Assembly: GCF_003367175.1 (NCBI RefSeq)
Contig: NZ_QRGA01000008.1
Span: 248,001 to 312,000, forward strand
From: Trinickia dinghuensis
Lineage (GTDB): Bacteria; Pseudomonadota; Gammaproteobacteria; Burkholderiales; Burkholderiaceae
Direction of reading: 5' to 3'
DNA length: 64,000 bases
Of the stretch, positions 17,196 to 25,570 are shown one piece after another. A program made the position numbers and the translations under genes. The notes under the pieces were generated by a model, which made no database searches, was not told the DNA's origin, and saw nothing but the letters and a program-made list of their open reading frames with translations. Within the stretch, counting starts at the first letter, position 1; every line of letters begins with the position of its first letter.

Positions 17196-18092
17196 GTGAG
17201 ATTCTTCGATCCGCACATCCACATCTCTTCCCGCACGACCGACGATCTGGAGGCGATGGTAGCCGCGGGCATCCGCGCCGTCATCGAACCGGCATTCTGG
17301 CTCGGCCAGCCGCGCACGAACGTCGGCAGTTTCATCGATTACTACTCGAGCCTCGTCGGCTGGGAACGCTTTCGCTGCGAGCAGTTCGGCATCGCCCACT
17401 ACTGCGCGATCGGCCTGAATTCGAAAGAGGCCAACAATGGGCCGCTCGCGCGCGAGGTGCTCGAACTGATCCCGCATTTCGCGCTCAAGGAAGGCGTCGT
17501 CGCGATCGGCGAGATCGGCTACGACGAGATCACCGCCGCGGAAGACTTCGCCTATCAGGCCCAGCTCGATTTCGCGCACCGGCACGACATGGTGGTCATG
17601 GTCCACACACCGCATCGCGACAAGAAGCGCGGAACGCAGCGCTCGATCGACGTCGCGCGCGAGCATGGTGTCGACGTGAGCAAGCTCGTCGTCGATCACA
17701 ACAACGAGGAGACCGTGGAGGACGTGCTCGACTCCGGAGCTTGGGCCGCCTTCACGATCTATCCGAACACCAAGATGGGCTCGGAGCGCATGGTCGAAGT
17801 GGTCAGGCGCTATGGGCCGGAACGCATCATCGTCGATAGCTCGGCGGACTGGGGCGTGAGCGATCCGCTGTCCGTGCCCAAGACCGCACGCCTCATGCTC
17901 GAGCGCGGCATCGCACCCGCGGTGGTCGAGGCCGTCACCTGGGGCAATGCGTTAGAAGCCTACGCTCAGTCGCGGCAGATCGACCTCGCGGCGCTCGACC
18001 GGACGCCAACCCTCGACCAGCGGCAGCTGTTCGCGGACAACTCGGTGCTGCGCGGGCAGAAGCCGCGCGTCGACACGCCCGTTCCGAACTAA
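17196..18092 (+). CDS. eboB: EboB-like TatD-family metal hydrolase
   Basis: A 298-residue TIM-barrel hydrolase. GTG 17196 is preferred over ATG 17172 because AGAGAGGA sits just upstream and the protein then begins directly at RFFDPHIHISS. Metal-site residues of the TatD/amidohydrolase type are visible: HIH near the N terminus, GEIGYDE (Glu), MVHTPHRDKK (His), VVDHNNEE (His) and DSSADWG (Asp). The family hydrolyses phosphate or amide substrates; the substrate in ebo clusters is unknown. It follows eboA by about 20 bp and precedes eboD by about 116 bp. Confidence 0.85.
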   Translation: MRFFDPHIHISSRTTDDLEAMVAAGIRAVIEPAFWLGQPRTNVGSFIDYYSSLVGWERFRCEQFGIAHYCAIGLNSKEANNGPLAREVLELIPHFALKEGVVAIGEIGYDEITAAEDFAYQAQLDFAHRHDMVVMVHTPHRDKKRGTQRSIDVAREHGVDVSKLVVDHNNEETVEDVLDSGAWAAFTIYPNTKMGSERMVEVVRRYGPERIIVDSSADWGVSDPLSVPKTARLMLERGIAPAVVEAVTWGNALEAYAQSRQIDLAALDRTPTLDQRQLFADNSVLRGQKPRVDTPVPN

Positions 18093-18208
18093 GAACTAAG
18101 AACTCAGTAGCCAGCCACGCGTCCGGCCGGCACCCGGCGAGAAGCACGCCGCGCCCGAGCGCGCGCATTCGCCGCACCTGTCTCCCCGTCCCTCACACGG
18201 AGATGCTC

Positions 18209-19390
18209 ATGCTCGAACACCGCATCGATCAGACTTTCGAGGTTCTCTACGACTACCCCGTGTGCTTTACGCGGCGCGCACTCGACCCGGCCAACACCGT
18301 GCTGGCCGACCTGATGAGACCGCGCGAGCCCGGCAGCAAGGCGCGCGTGCTGTTCGCGGTCGACGCGGGGATCGTCGAACAGCGCCCGGATTTCTCAGGT
18401 GCCATCGAGCGCTACATGCTGGCGCACGCGGCATCGCTCGATCTGCTCAGGCCAGCCTGGATCGTACGCGGCGGCGAGGCCGCGAAGGACGAATTGCTCG
18501 AAGCTCGCACGCTCTATACGCTCGCGCGCGATTTCGGCGTGTGCCGCCATAGCTACGTCGTGGCGATCGGCGGCGGCGCCATGCTCGATGCCGTAGGCTA
18601 TGCCGCGGCGACCGTGCATCGCGGCGTCCGCCTCTTGCGCATGCCCTCGACGGTGCTCGCCCAGAACGACGCGGGCATCGGCGTGAAGAATGCCGTCAAC
18701 TGGCATGGCCGCAAGAACTTCGTCGGAACCTTTGCGCCGCCGTTCGCGGTCGTCAACGACTTCGACCTGCTCGCGAGCGCGCCGGCCGCGGACCGGCGCG
18801 CCGGGATCGCGGAGGCCGTCAAGGTCGCGCTGATCCGCGACAAAGCCTTCTTCGCCCAGCTCCACCGCCAGCGCTTCGAACTCGCCGCACTCGCACCGCA
18901 GGCGCTGGAGCCGATGATCGTGCGCTGCGCGGAGCTGCATCTCGCGCAGATCCGCAACGGGGGCGACCCGTTCGAGCGCGGCAGCGCGCGGCCGCTCGAT
19001 TTCGGGCACTGGTCGGCGCACAAACTCGAAGAGCTCTCGCATCATCGCCTGCGGCACGGCGAAGCGGTCGCGATCGGCATGGCGCTCGACGTCCTGTACT
19101 CGCGGCGCACAGGACTCATCGGCGAGGCGCACGCTGAACTGGTGCTCGTCACACTGCGCGACATCGGCTTCACGCTGAACGATGCTGCGCTCGATGCGCT
19201 CGACGTACGCCGCGCCCTAAGCGATTTCCGCGAACACCTGGGCGGACGACTCTGCATCACGCTGCTCAAGGGCATCGGCGAAGGTTTCGAGGTCGACACC
19301 ATCGACGTCGACGCGATGCGCGAGTGCATCGCCGAGCTGCGCGCCGGGCAGCGGCCGCAGCGCACGGCGATGGTCCCGCTGGAGGCCTGA
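18209..19390 (+). CDS. eboD: EboD-like 3-dehydroquinate-synthase-family protein
   Basis: A 393-residue protein. ATG 18209 is chosen because GGAG (18199-18202) lies six bases before it; ATG 18203 directly abuts that site. Signatures of the dehydroquinate synthase fold are clear: NAD-binding AIGGGAMLDAVGYAAATVHRG, PSTVLAQNDAGIGVKNAVN, Zn/catalytic region AEAVKVALIRDKAF, and GHWSAHKLEELSHHRLRHGE with the metal-binding His residues. It is distinct from a housekeeping AroB: the context is the ebo cluster and the sequence is of the sugar-phosphate-cyclase-like EboD type. It probably cyclises or rearranges a sugar-phosphate-like compound. It is followed after two bases by eboE. Confidence 0.85.
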   Translation: MLEHRIDQTFEVLYDYPVCFTRRALDPANTVLADLMRPREPGSKARVLFAVDAGIVEQRPDFSGAIERYMLAHAASLDLLRPAWIVRGGEAAKDELLEARTLYTLARDFGVCRHSYVVAIGGGAMLDAVGYAAATVHRGVRLLRMPSTVLAQNDAGIGVKNAVNWHGRKNFVGTFAPPFAVVNDFDLLASAPAADRRAGIAEAVKVALIRDKAFFAQLHRQRFELAALAPQALEPMIVRCAELHLAQIRNGGDPFERGSARPLDFGHWSAHKLEELSHHRLRHGEAVAIGMALDVLYSRRTGLIGEAHAELVLVTLRDIGFTLNDAALDALDVRRALSDFREHLGGRLCITLLKGIGEGFEVDTIDVDAMRECIAELRAGQRPQRTAMVPLEA

Positions 19391-19392
19391 GC

Positions 19393-20529
19393 GTGACGCG
19401 CCCCCATCCGCTGACCTATTGCACGAACATTCATCCTGGCGATAGCTGGGCCGACGTGCTGCGCAACCTCGAAGGCCACGCACTGGAAGTCAAGCGGGCC
19501 GTCTCGCCGGATCAGCGCTTTCCGCTCGGCCTGCGGATCTCGGCCCAAGCGGCAGCGGAACTGAACGCCGACGCGCTGCGCCGCTTCACGGAATGGTGCG
19601 GCGAGCACGACTGCTACGTGCTGACGCTCAACGGATTTCCGTACGGCGCCTTTCACGGCAGGGCAGTCAAACAGGCCGTCTATGAGCCCGACTGGCGCGA
19701 TGCGCGGCGCGTCGCCTATACCACGCGGCTCGCCGACATCCTCGCCGCATGGACGCCGAGCGGACAGCCCACGTCGATCTCGACGGTGCCGGTCGCCTTT
19801 CGCGAAGGCTTTGCCGATGCGGATTGGCCACTCGTGAAGGAGCATTTGCTAACGGCCCTGACGCACTTCGCACGCCTACACGACCGAGGCGGTCCACTGG
19901 TGCGCCTCGCGATCGAGCCCGAGCCGTGCTGCGCGATCGAAACGATGGACGACGCCCTCGACTTCTTCGAAAGGATGCGCTTTCCGGAATCGCTCGCCGA
20001 GCACATTGGCCTGTGTTTCGACTGCTGCCATCAGGCCGTCGAGTTCGAGACGCCCGCCGGCTGTCTCACCCTGCTCGAGCAGGCCGGCGTCCGGATCGCC
20101 AAGGTGCAGGTGTCGTCGGCCCTGCGCGCGCGCGGCAGCGCCGCGGCGCACCTGCTCGCTTTCGACGAGCCCACGTATTTGCACCAGGCCATCGTGCTCA
20201 AGAAGAACGGCGAATTGGAACGCCTTGCCGATCTCCCCGATCTCGCGCGCTGGCTCGAAAGCAGCAGCCAGCGCGGCGAGACGCCCGAAGAGTGCCGCGT
20301 GCATTTCCACGTGCCGGTGTTTCTCCGCGAGATCGGCGCCATCGGCACCACGCGCTTCTTCCTCGAAGATCTGCTGCCACGCTTGCCGGCGGATACGCCG
20401 CTCGAAGTCGAAACCTACAGCTTCGGCGTGCTGCCCGCGTCGCTGCGCCTCGCTTCGCTCTCCGCGTCGATCGCGCGCGAACTCGCTTGGGTCAGGGAGA
20501 CGCTCGATGCAGCGCACAGCCGTCATTAA
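19393..20529 (+). CDS. eboE: EboE-like xylose-isomerase-type TIM-barrel protein
   Basis: A 378-residue protein starting with GTG 19393, with GGAGG at 19381-19385 inside the end of eboD. The N terminus VTRPHPLTYCTNIHPGDSW is characteristic of the metabolite traffic protein EboE group. TIM-barrel metal-site residues of the AP-endonuclease-2 / xylose isomerase family are visible: LAIEPEPCCAIE (Glu), GLCFDCCHQAVEFE (Asp-His), and ECRVHFHVPVF (His). The reaction is unknown. It overlaps eboF by 23 bp, so the two are translationally linked. Confidence 0.85.
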   Translation: MTRPHPLTYCTNIHPGDSWADVLRNLEGHALEVKRAVSPDQRFPLGLRISAQAAAELNADALRRFTEWCGEHDCYVLTLNGFPYGAFHGRAVKQAVYEPDWRDARRVAYTTRLADILAAWTPSGQPTSISTVPVAFREGFADADWPLVKEHLLTALTHFARLHDRGGPLVRLAIEPEPCCAIETMDDALDFFERMRFPESLAEHIGLCFDCCHQAVEFETPAGCLTLLEQAGVRIAKVQVSSALRARGSAAAHLLAFDEPTYLHQAIVLKKNGELERLADLPDLARWLESSSQRGETPEECRVHFHVPVFLREIGAIGTTRFFLEDLLPRLPADTPLEVETYSFGVLPASLRLASLSASIARELAWVRETLDAAHSRH

Positions 20530-21874
20530 CGTCGTCGGACTGACCAAGAACCTGCTCGGCCCGCACACGCCGAACTTGTCGGCATTCAGCAATGAGGTCG
20601 CTGTCGTGGACGCCGTCATGCCGGCCCTCACCTGTTCCGCGCAGACGACCTACCTGACCGGCAAGCTGCCGAGCGAGCATGGCATCGTCGGCAACGGGTG
20701 GTACTTCCGCGACCTCGACCAAGTTCTGCTCTGGCGCCAGAGCAACCGGCTCGTGCAGTCGCCGCGCATCTGGCACGTGGCGCGCGAACGCGATCCGTCC
20801 TTCACCTGCGCCAACACGTTCTGGTGGTACGCGATGGCCACCGACGCGGACATCACGCTGACGCCGCGCCCGCTCTACTGCGCCGACGGCCTCAAGCTCC
20901 CGGATTTCTACACGCAACCGCCGGAGCTGCGCGGGGCGCTTCGCGAACGGCTCGGCCCGTTCCCGCTGTTCGACTTCTGGGGACCGCGCACGAGCATCCG
21001 GTCGAGCCGCTGGATTGCCGAGGCCGCGCTTGCGGTCGAGCAGCAATTCAAGCCGACCTTGAACCTCATCTACCTGCCGCATCTCGACTACTGCCTGCAA
21101 CGCGTCGGCCCGCACGCGGACATCTCGGCGGACCTGCGCGAAATCGATGACGTTTGCGGCACGCTGATCGACGCACTGCGCGCGCAAGGCGTGCACATCG
21201 TCGTGCTCTCCGAGTACGGCATCATGCCGGTCGAACGGCCGGTGCACATCAACCGCGCGCTGCGCGACGCCGGCTTCGTCGCGATCAAGCGCGACCTCGG
21301 GCGCGACACGCTCGACACCGGCGCGTCACGCGCGTTCGCCGTGGCGGACCATCAGGTGGCCCACGTCTACGTTCGCGACAAGCGTGACCTCTCCGATGTG
21401 CGCCGCCTCTGCGAAACGCTGCCCGGCGTGGGCGAAGTGCTCGACGAGACCGGCAAGCACCATCATGGCCTCGCGCATGCGCGCGCCGGTGAACTCGTGC
21501 TGCTCGCCGAGCCTGACAGCTGGTTCACCTACTACTTCTGGCTTGACGATGCGGCCGCCCCCGACTACGCGCGCACCGTCGACATCCACAGCAAGCCCGG
21601 CTACGACCCGGCCGAACTGTTCATCGACCCCGGCATCCGCTTTCCGGCCGTGAAGGTCGGCACGCGCCTGCTGCGCAAGGCGCTCGGCATGCGCTACACG
21701 ATGGACGTGATTCCGCTCGACGCCTCGCTCGTGCGCGGTTCGCACGGCATCCGCACGGCCAGCGACGGCGATGCGCCGATCCTCATGAGTTCGGAGCGCG
21801 GCCGAGTGCCTGACGGCCGGCTTGCGGCAACCGACATCCATTCCCTGCTGCTCGATCACCTCTTCCGGCCATGA
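20507..21874 (+). CDS. eboF: EboF-like alkaline-phosphatase-superfamily protein
   Basis: A 455-residue protein from ATG 20507, with GGGAGA just upstream inside eboE. It has the nucleotide pyrophosphatase / phosphodiesterase fold: VVGLTKNLLGPHTPNL near the N terminus, the nucleophile Thr region PALTCSAQTTYLTGKLPSEHG, LIYLPHLDYCLQRVGPH, and a late SHG motif (LVRGSHGIRT). The usual metal-binding SDHG is here SEYG (VVLSEYGIMPV), so one metal site may be altered. The substrate is unknown. It overlaps eboC by four bases (ATGA at 21871-21874). No signal peptide, so it is cytoplasmic. Confidence 0.85.
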   Translation: MQRTAVINVVGLTKNLLGPHTPNLSAFSNEVAVVDAVMPALTCSAQTTYLTGKLPSEHGIVGNGWYFRDLDQVLLWRQSNRLVQSPRIWHVARERDPSFTCANTFWWYAMATDADITLTPRPLYCADGLKLPDFYTQPPELRGALRERLGPFPLFDFWGPRTSIRSSRWIAEAALAVEQQFKPTLNLIYLPHLDYCLQRVGPHADISADLREIDDVCGTLIDALRAQGVHIVVLSEYGIMPVERPVHINRALRDAGFVAIKRDLGRDTLDTGASRAFAVADHQVAHVYVRDKRDLSDVRRLCETLPGVGEVLDETGKHHHGLAHARAGELVLLAEPDSWFTYYFWLDDAAAPDYARTVDIHSKPGYDPAELFIDPGIRFPAVKVGTRLLRKALGMRYTMDVIPLDASLVRGSHGIRTASDGDAPILMSSERGRVPDGRLAATDIHSLLLDHLFRP

Positions 21875-22596
21875 GCACACTCACTTCCCGCGGCACCCTC
21901 GCCCCCGTGCTCGCGCTGTGCCGCGCGAGCAATCTGCCCACGGTCTGGAGCAACGTCGCCGCGGCAGCTGTGCTATCGGGCGCGCTCGGCGGATCGACCG
22001 TGCTGCTCGCCCTCGCCTTGTCATGTTTCTACTGCGGCGGAATGGCGCTCAATGACCTATTCGACCTCGACCACGACAGTGTGCACCAGCGCTACCGGCC
22101 GATTCCCGCCGGCCGCATCACACCCGCGCGCGCCCGAGCGGTCATGCTCGCGCTGTTCGCGCTGGCCTTCGTCTGCCTGAGCGTTGCACCGCACCGCGAG
22201 GGGCTCGCCGCGGGCGCGCTGCTGCTTGCCGTCATCGCGCTGTACGACCGGTTTCACAAGGGCCATCCGTCGATGGTGCTGGCGATGGCCGCCGCGCGCG
22301 TCCTCGTCTACGCGGTCACCGCATTTGCTTTAGCCGGGACCGTAGCGGCCACGGTCTGGCTCGCCGGTGCGGTGCAAGGCGCGTACGTTCTCGTGCTGAC
22401 GTTCGTGGCGCGCCGCGAAAGTTCGGCCCCAGGGGGCCGCTACGCTTGGCCGGTCATCCCATGGATGCTCGCGGCCATTCCGCTATGCGACGGCCTAGTG
22501 CTGACCGTGCTGGCCTCGAATCCCGCCTGGCTGCTCGCGGGCCTGGCCGGCGCGGCGTTGACGCGCGCCGGCCAACGGTACGTGCGTGGCGACTGA
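21871..22596 (+). CDS. eboC: EboC-like UbiA-family prenyltransferase
   Basis: A 241-residue integral membrane protein with about seven to eight hydrophobic helices. The first Asp-rich motif NDLFDLDHD (NDxxDxxxD) binds the prenyl diphosphate through magnesium; the second region ALYDRFHKGH is shorter than in ubiquinone or menaquinone enzymes. The start ATG overlaps the eboF stop. UbiA proteins attach an isoprenoid tail to an acceptor at the membrane; in ebo clusters the acceptor is unknown. Here it is the last ebo gene rather than third, giving order A-B-D-E-F-C. Confidence 0.85.
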   Translation: MSTLTSRGTLAPVLALCRASNLPTVWSNVAAAAVLSGALGGSTVLLALALSCFYCGGMALNDLFDLDHDSVHQRYRPIPAGRITPARARAVMLALFALAFVCLSVAPHREGLAAGALLLAVIALYDRFHKGHPSMVLAMAAARVLVYAVTAFALAGTVAATVWLAGAVQGAYVLVLTFVARRESSAPGGRYAWPVIPWMLAAIPLCDGLVLTVLASNPAWLLAGLAGAALTRAGQRYVRGD

Positions 22597-22642
22597 CGCT
22601 CGCCGCGCCGCATCCCCTCCCCCTCTTCCCACGAGGAGCCTC

Positions 22643-23419
22643 ATGAACGCATCCGCTGTGACGCCCACCGTCAGTCTCACGTCGACATGGTTCATCAAGC
22701 CCGGCTACGAGGAGGCCGCCGATGCGGCCTTACGCGAGCTGGCCATTGCAGTCGAGCAAGAAGAGCCCGACACGCTGACCTATCTCGTGAACCGGCCGTT
22801 TCGCGGCGATCCTCGGCTGCAATCGCTGCCGCCCGACGACCCGCTGACGGTGTTGTTCTTCGAAACCTACCGCAACGCCGACGCATTCGACAAACATGTG
22901 AACGGCGCCGTATTCACGTCGTTCCTGAAGCGTTGCGGCCAGTTCTTCATTCAGAAGAACGGCCAGCCGTTCACCTTCGTGGAATTTCTGGAGACGCGCG
23001 CCGGCTTCGTGCGCACGACCGATGTCTCGACGGCTAGCGCAGCATCGAACATCGTCGCCAACCATCACCCGAGCGTGATGTTCGAAGTGATCGGCCGCGA
23101 TCAGGGCTCGCTCAAGTCGTTCTACGCGAGCGTTTTCGGCTGGAACTACGAAACCGGCGCGTCCGGCTTCGCCTACGTGCCGTTCCCGGCGCAGCTCACG
23201 CCGCTGCTCGGCGGCATCGGGCAAACGCAGCCGAAGACGCCGGGCTTCGAGCCGGGCACGAACTTCTACCTGCGCGTCGACGACCTGGAAGCCGCGATCG
23301 AGCGCGCCGTGCGCAGCGGCGGCAGCCGCTTCGTCGAGCCGACGAGCGTGGACGGCTACACGTTTGCAATGGTCAAGGACCCGGAGGGCAATGCGATCGG
23401 GCTGATCAAACCGTTTTGA
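22643..23419 (+). CDS. ABM monooxygenase-like domain fused to a VOC (glyoxalase-type) domain
   Basis: A 258-residue protein from ATG 22643, with GAGGAG upstream. Residues about 9-115 look like an antibiotic-biosynthesis-monooxygenase (ABM) domain: STWFIKPGYEEAADAALREL, DTLTYLVNRPF, VLFFETYRNADAFDKHVN. Residues about 145-258 are a vicinal-oxygen-chelate domain: SVMFEVIGRDQGSLKSFYAS, FGWNYETG, NFYLRVDDLEAAIERA, MVKDPEGNAIGLIKPF. ABM domains oxidise quinols or aromatics without cofactor; VOC domains bind metals for isomerase, dioxygenase or resistance roles. The fusion lies 46 bp after eboC and before the VioB-like gene, so it probably acts in the same pathway, perhaps modifying or sequestering an aromatic product. 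Confidence 0.8.
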   Translation: MNASAVTPTVSLTSTWFIKPGYEEAADAALRELAIAVEQEEPDTLTYLVNRPFRGDPRLQSLPPDDPLTVLFFETYRNADAFDKHVNGAVFTSFLKRCGQFFIQKNGQPFTFVEFLETRAGFVRTTDVSTASAASNIVANHHPSVMFEVIGRDQGSLKSFYASVFGWNYETGASGFAYVPFPAQLTPLLGGIGQTQPKTPGFEPGTNFYLRVDDLEAAIERAVRSGGSRFVEPTSVDGYTFAMVKDPEGNAIGLIKPF

Positions 23420-23439
23420 ATCGTTTTGAATCGTTTTGA
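23410..23439. repeat. Three tandem copies of a 10-bp unit
   Basis: The unit TCGTTTTGAA or a one-base variant repeats three times (23411-23439) across the stop codon of the ABM-VOC gene. It gives the frame a TGA at 23417-23419 and repeated in-register TTTTGA. Probably a slippage product; no function is inferred. Confidence 0.7.
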
Positions 23440-23547
23440 CCGTGCGCGGCGGGCCGAGCGCATGAAGCAACGCCTCTGCGCTCGTCACCCGACACACGGG
23501 CGCAGCCGAGGCATAGCGAATTCAGGAATCCCCACCGAGGAGGAGCC

Positions 23548-25521
23548 ATGAGCTATCTGCAATTTCCCAGACTTGCGTTCACGGGCAAGTTCCAGGCCGA
23601 CGTCTCGACGGTCAACAACGACCCCCGGCACTTCGACAACGAATACTTCAGCGAATCGTTCCAGAAGTTCAGCGGCGAGAAGGCCATGAACGGCTGGTGG
23701 AACCCAACCGGTACGGCAATCATGCGCTTTACCGATTGCACGATCAAAAGCTTGCGCGATCCGTCGGGCCAACTCCTGACCGAAGCCGGAAGCGATCCAC
23801 TGATCGGCTGCCGAGTGGGCAATTCGCTCGACCGCCCCGCCGGCAAGCTCGTCGATCTCGACACCGACTGGCAGCTCGCCTCGAACATCTACGGGCTCTC
23901 CGTCTCGCTGCTGGCGCCGGACGGGCTGCCGATCATGACGGCCGAATACGAAAGCAATCCGTTTCGCGATCTCTGGTTCACGCGCTCGACCGACGGCGGG
24001 GACAGCGGCGCGTCGGCGATGTTCCAGTCGGTCCTGACCGATATCGTCTGGCATCGCGACGACTGGCGCAGCCCGTTTCTCGATGCGCTGCGCGCCGCGT
24101 CGGAGCGCGATCTGCTGTCGATCCGCCTGACCACGTACGGCTATCAGCAGGCCGTCAAGCAAGCGGACGGCCAACTCACGCCCGATTTCGGCTATGGCAT
24201 CGTGCTCGGCAACATCGGGCCGGCGAAGGCGGATCAGCCGCGCTCCTTCATTCTCGGGCGGCGCTTCATCCCCAACACGAACGCGATCACCAATGCTCAG
24301 TCGAGCAGCAACGGCAACCCGAACGACACGGCCAACGGCAACGGCATCAGTTGCTTCTCGACCTACATCGACGCCGATACCAAGACCCTGCAAGTGGACC
24401 TGAGCAATGCGCTACCGCTCGGCCCCGGCTACCAGATCCTAAACAACGGCCCGCTCAAATACGCGGCGCTCCACGACGAGTCCTTTCTGCAAAACGCCGA
24501 ACTCGGTGCCGACGACTACACCTTGCTCGGCGAAGTCGATCTCTCACAGCAGTTGCAGAACATCGAAGGCGGCGTCCAAGCCGTGACGCTGACGAGCGAC
24601 ATGCTCGCCGCGACGCGCGGCAAGCCGCTCGCGCTGATTCAGGTGATCGACGACAAGGGCAGCGCCAACGTCTGCATCCGCGAAGTGGTACAGGGGCTGG
24701 AAGTCCGGCCCGAGACGTTCACCTTCAAGCTCGACCCGAACGAGCCCAGCCACAACCGCGCGGACACGGTCCTCTATGCCGCCCGCTACGGCGAGCCCTA
24801 CGCCGACCAGGAACTCGAATTCCGCACCGAGCCGCCCGCGCCCGACTACAGCAACAGCCCGGCCAGCCAGAAGCCCGGCGCAACGCCGCGCGCGACGATC
24901 CCCGTCAACAACGTGCCGGGCCTCGCCGTGCGCATCAAACCCGAGCGCCCGCGCACGGATTCGCGCGGGCGGGCCGTGGTCACGATCTCGGGACCGGAAA
25001 TCATGGGCAACCCGCGCGGCTACATCGACGGCCAGCTCTACGCGATCACGTACAACTTCGCCGGCAGCAACACGGCGATGCAGCAGACCTTCGACCAGAT
25101 CGCGGCCGTCGTCTACAGCACGTTCCCGGCGCCGGGGCAGTCGATCGATATCGACAACCCGACCTGGGACGACGTGCAGCCGATCCTTCAGCAATACGCC
25201 AACCTGTATCCGGTCATGAGCAAGGGGCTCTTCGACTTCTCGAAGCAACCCGTTGCCGATTCGGCCGCCTTCATCATGCATTTCGTCTTCGCCAAGCCCG
25301 TTGAAGACCCGGACCAGATGCCGGTGACACGCGATCTGTCTTCATCGAAGCGCCGCATGCTGATCAATTACTTCGCCAATGTGATGCAGCGGACCGGCAA
25401 GACCATGGACCGTCAGGTCCTGTTCGGCAAGCGCTGCCCGCTGCATGGGCTCGCGGGCAACCGCGAGGAGGCGGCCGATCTGACGGCCGTCGCCATGACG
25501 AAAGTCGGCAAGGCCCGCTGA
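23548..25521 (+). CDS. VioB N-terminal-like protein (stand-alone)
   Basis: A 657-residue cytoplasmic protein from ATG 23548, with GAGGAGG just before. The beginning MSYLQFPRLAFTGKFQ with TVNNDPRHFD resembles the start of VioB, the iminophenylpyruvate dimer synthase of violacein synthesis (MS-L-FPR--F-G, then T-N-DP). The C-terminal part (about 565-625: QQYANLYPVMSKGLFDF, MPVTRDLSSSKRRMLINYF) matches in layout the VioB segment just before its ferritin-like domain (YPxMS, then xxTRELSxxKxxLxxxY). Here the chain ends where VioB would continue, and the next gene supplies a ferritin-like domain. The similarity is judged from memory of VioB and needs a profile search. A direct catalytic role is not shown. 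Confidence 0.6.
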   Translation: MSYLQFPRLAFTGKFQADVSTVNNDPRHFDNEYFSESFQKFSGEKAMNGWWNPTGTAIMRFTDCTIKSLRDPSGQLLTEAGSDPLIGCRVGNSLDRPAGKLVDLDTDWQLASNIYGLSVSLLAPDGLPIMTAEYESNPFRDLWFTRSTDGGDSGASAMFQSVLTDIVWHRDDWRSPFLDALRAASERDLLSIRLTTYGYQQAVKQADGQLTPDFGYGIVLGNIGPAKADQPRSFILGRRFIPNTNAITNAQSSSNGNPNDTANGNGISCFSTYIDADTKTLQVDLSNALPLGPGYQILNNGPLKYAALHDESFLQNAELGADDYTLLGEVDLSQQLQNIEGGVQAVTLTSDMLAATRGKPLALIQVIDDKGSANVCIREVVQGLEVRPETFTFKLDPNEPSHNRADTVLYAARYGEPYADQELEFRTEPPAPDYSNSPASQKPGATPRATIPVNNVPGLAVRIKPERPRTDSRGRAVVTISGPEIMGNPRGYIDGQLYAITYNFAGSNTAMQQTFDQIAAVVYSTFPAPGQSIDIDNPTWDDVQPILQQYANLYPVMSKGLFDFSKQPVADSAAFIMHFVFAKPVEDPDQMPVTRDLSSSKRRMLINYFANVMQRTGKTMDRQVLFGKRCPLHGLAGNREEAADLTAVAMTKVGKAR

Positions 25522-25570
25522 ACACAACACACTGCATCGACCGCCATTCATCGAAGAGGACGCATTCATC

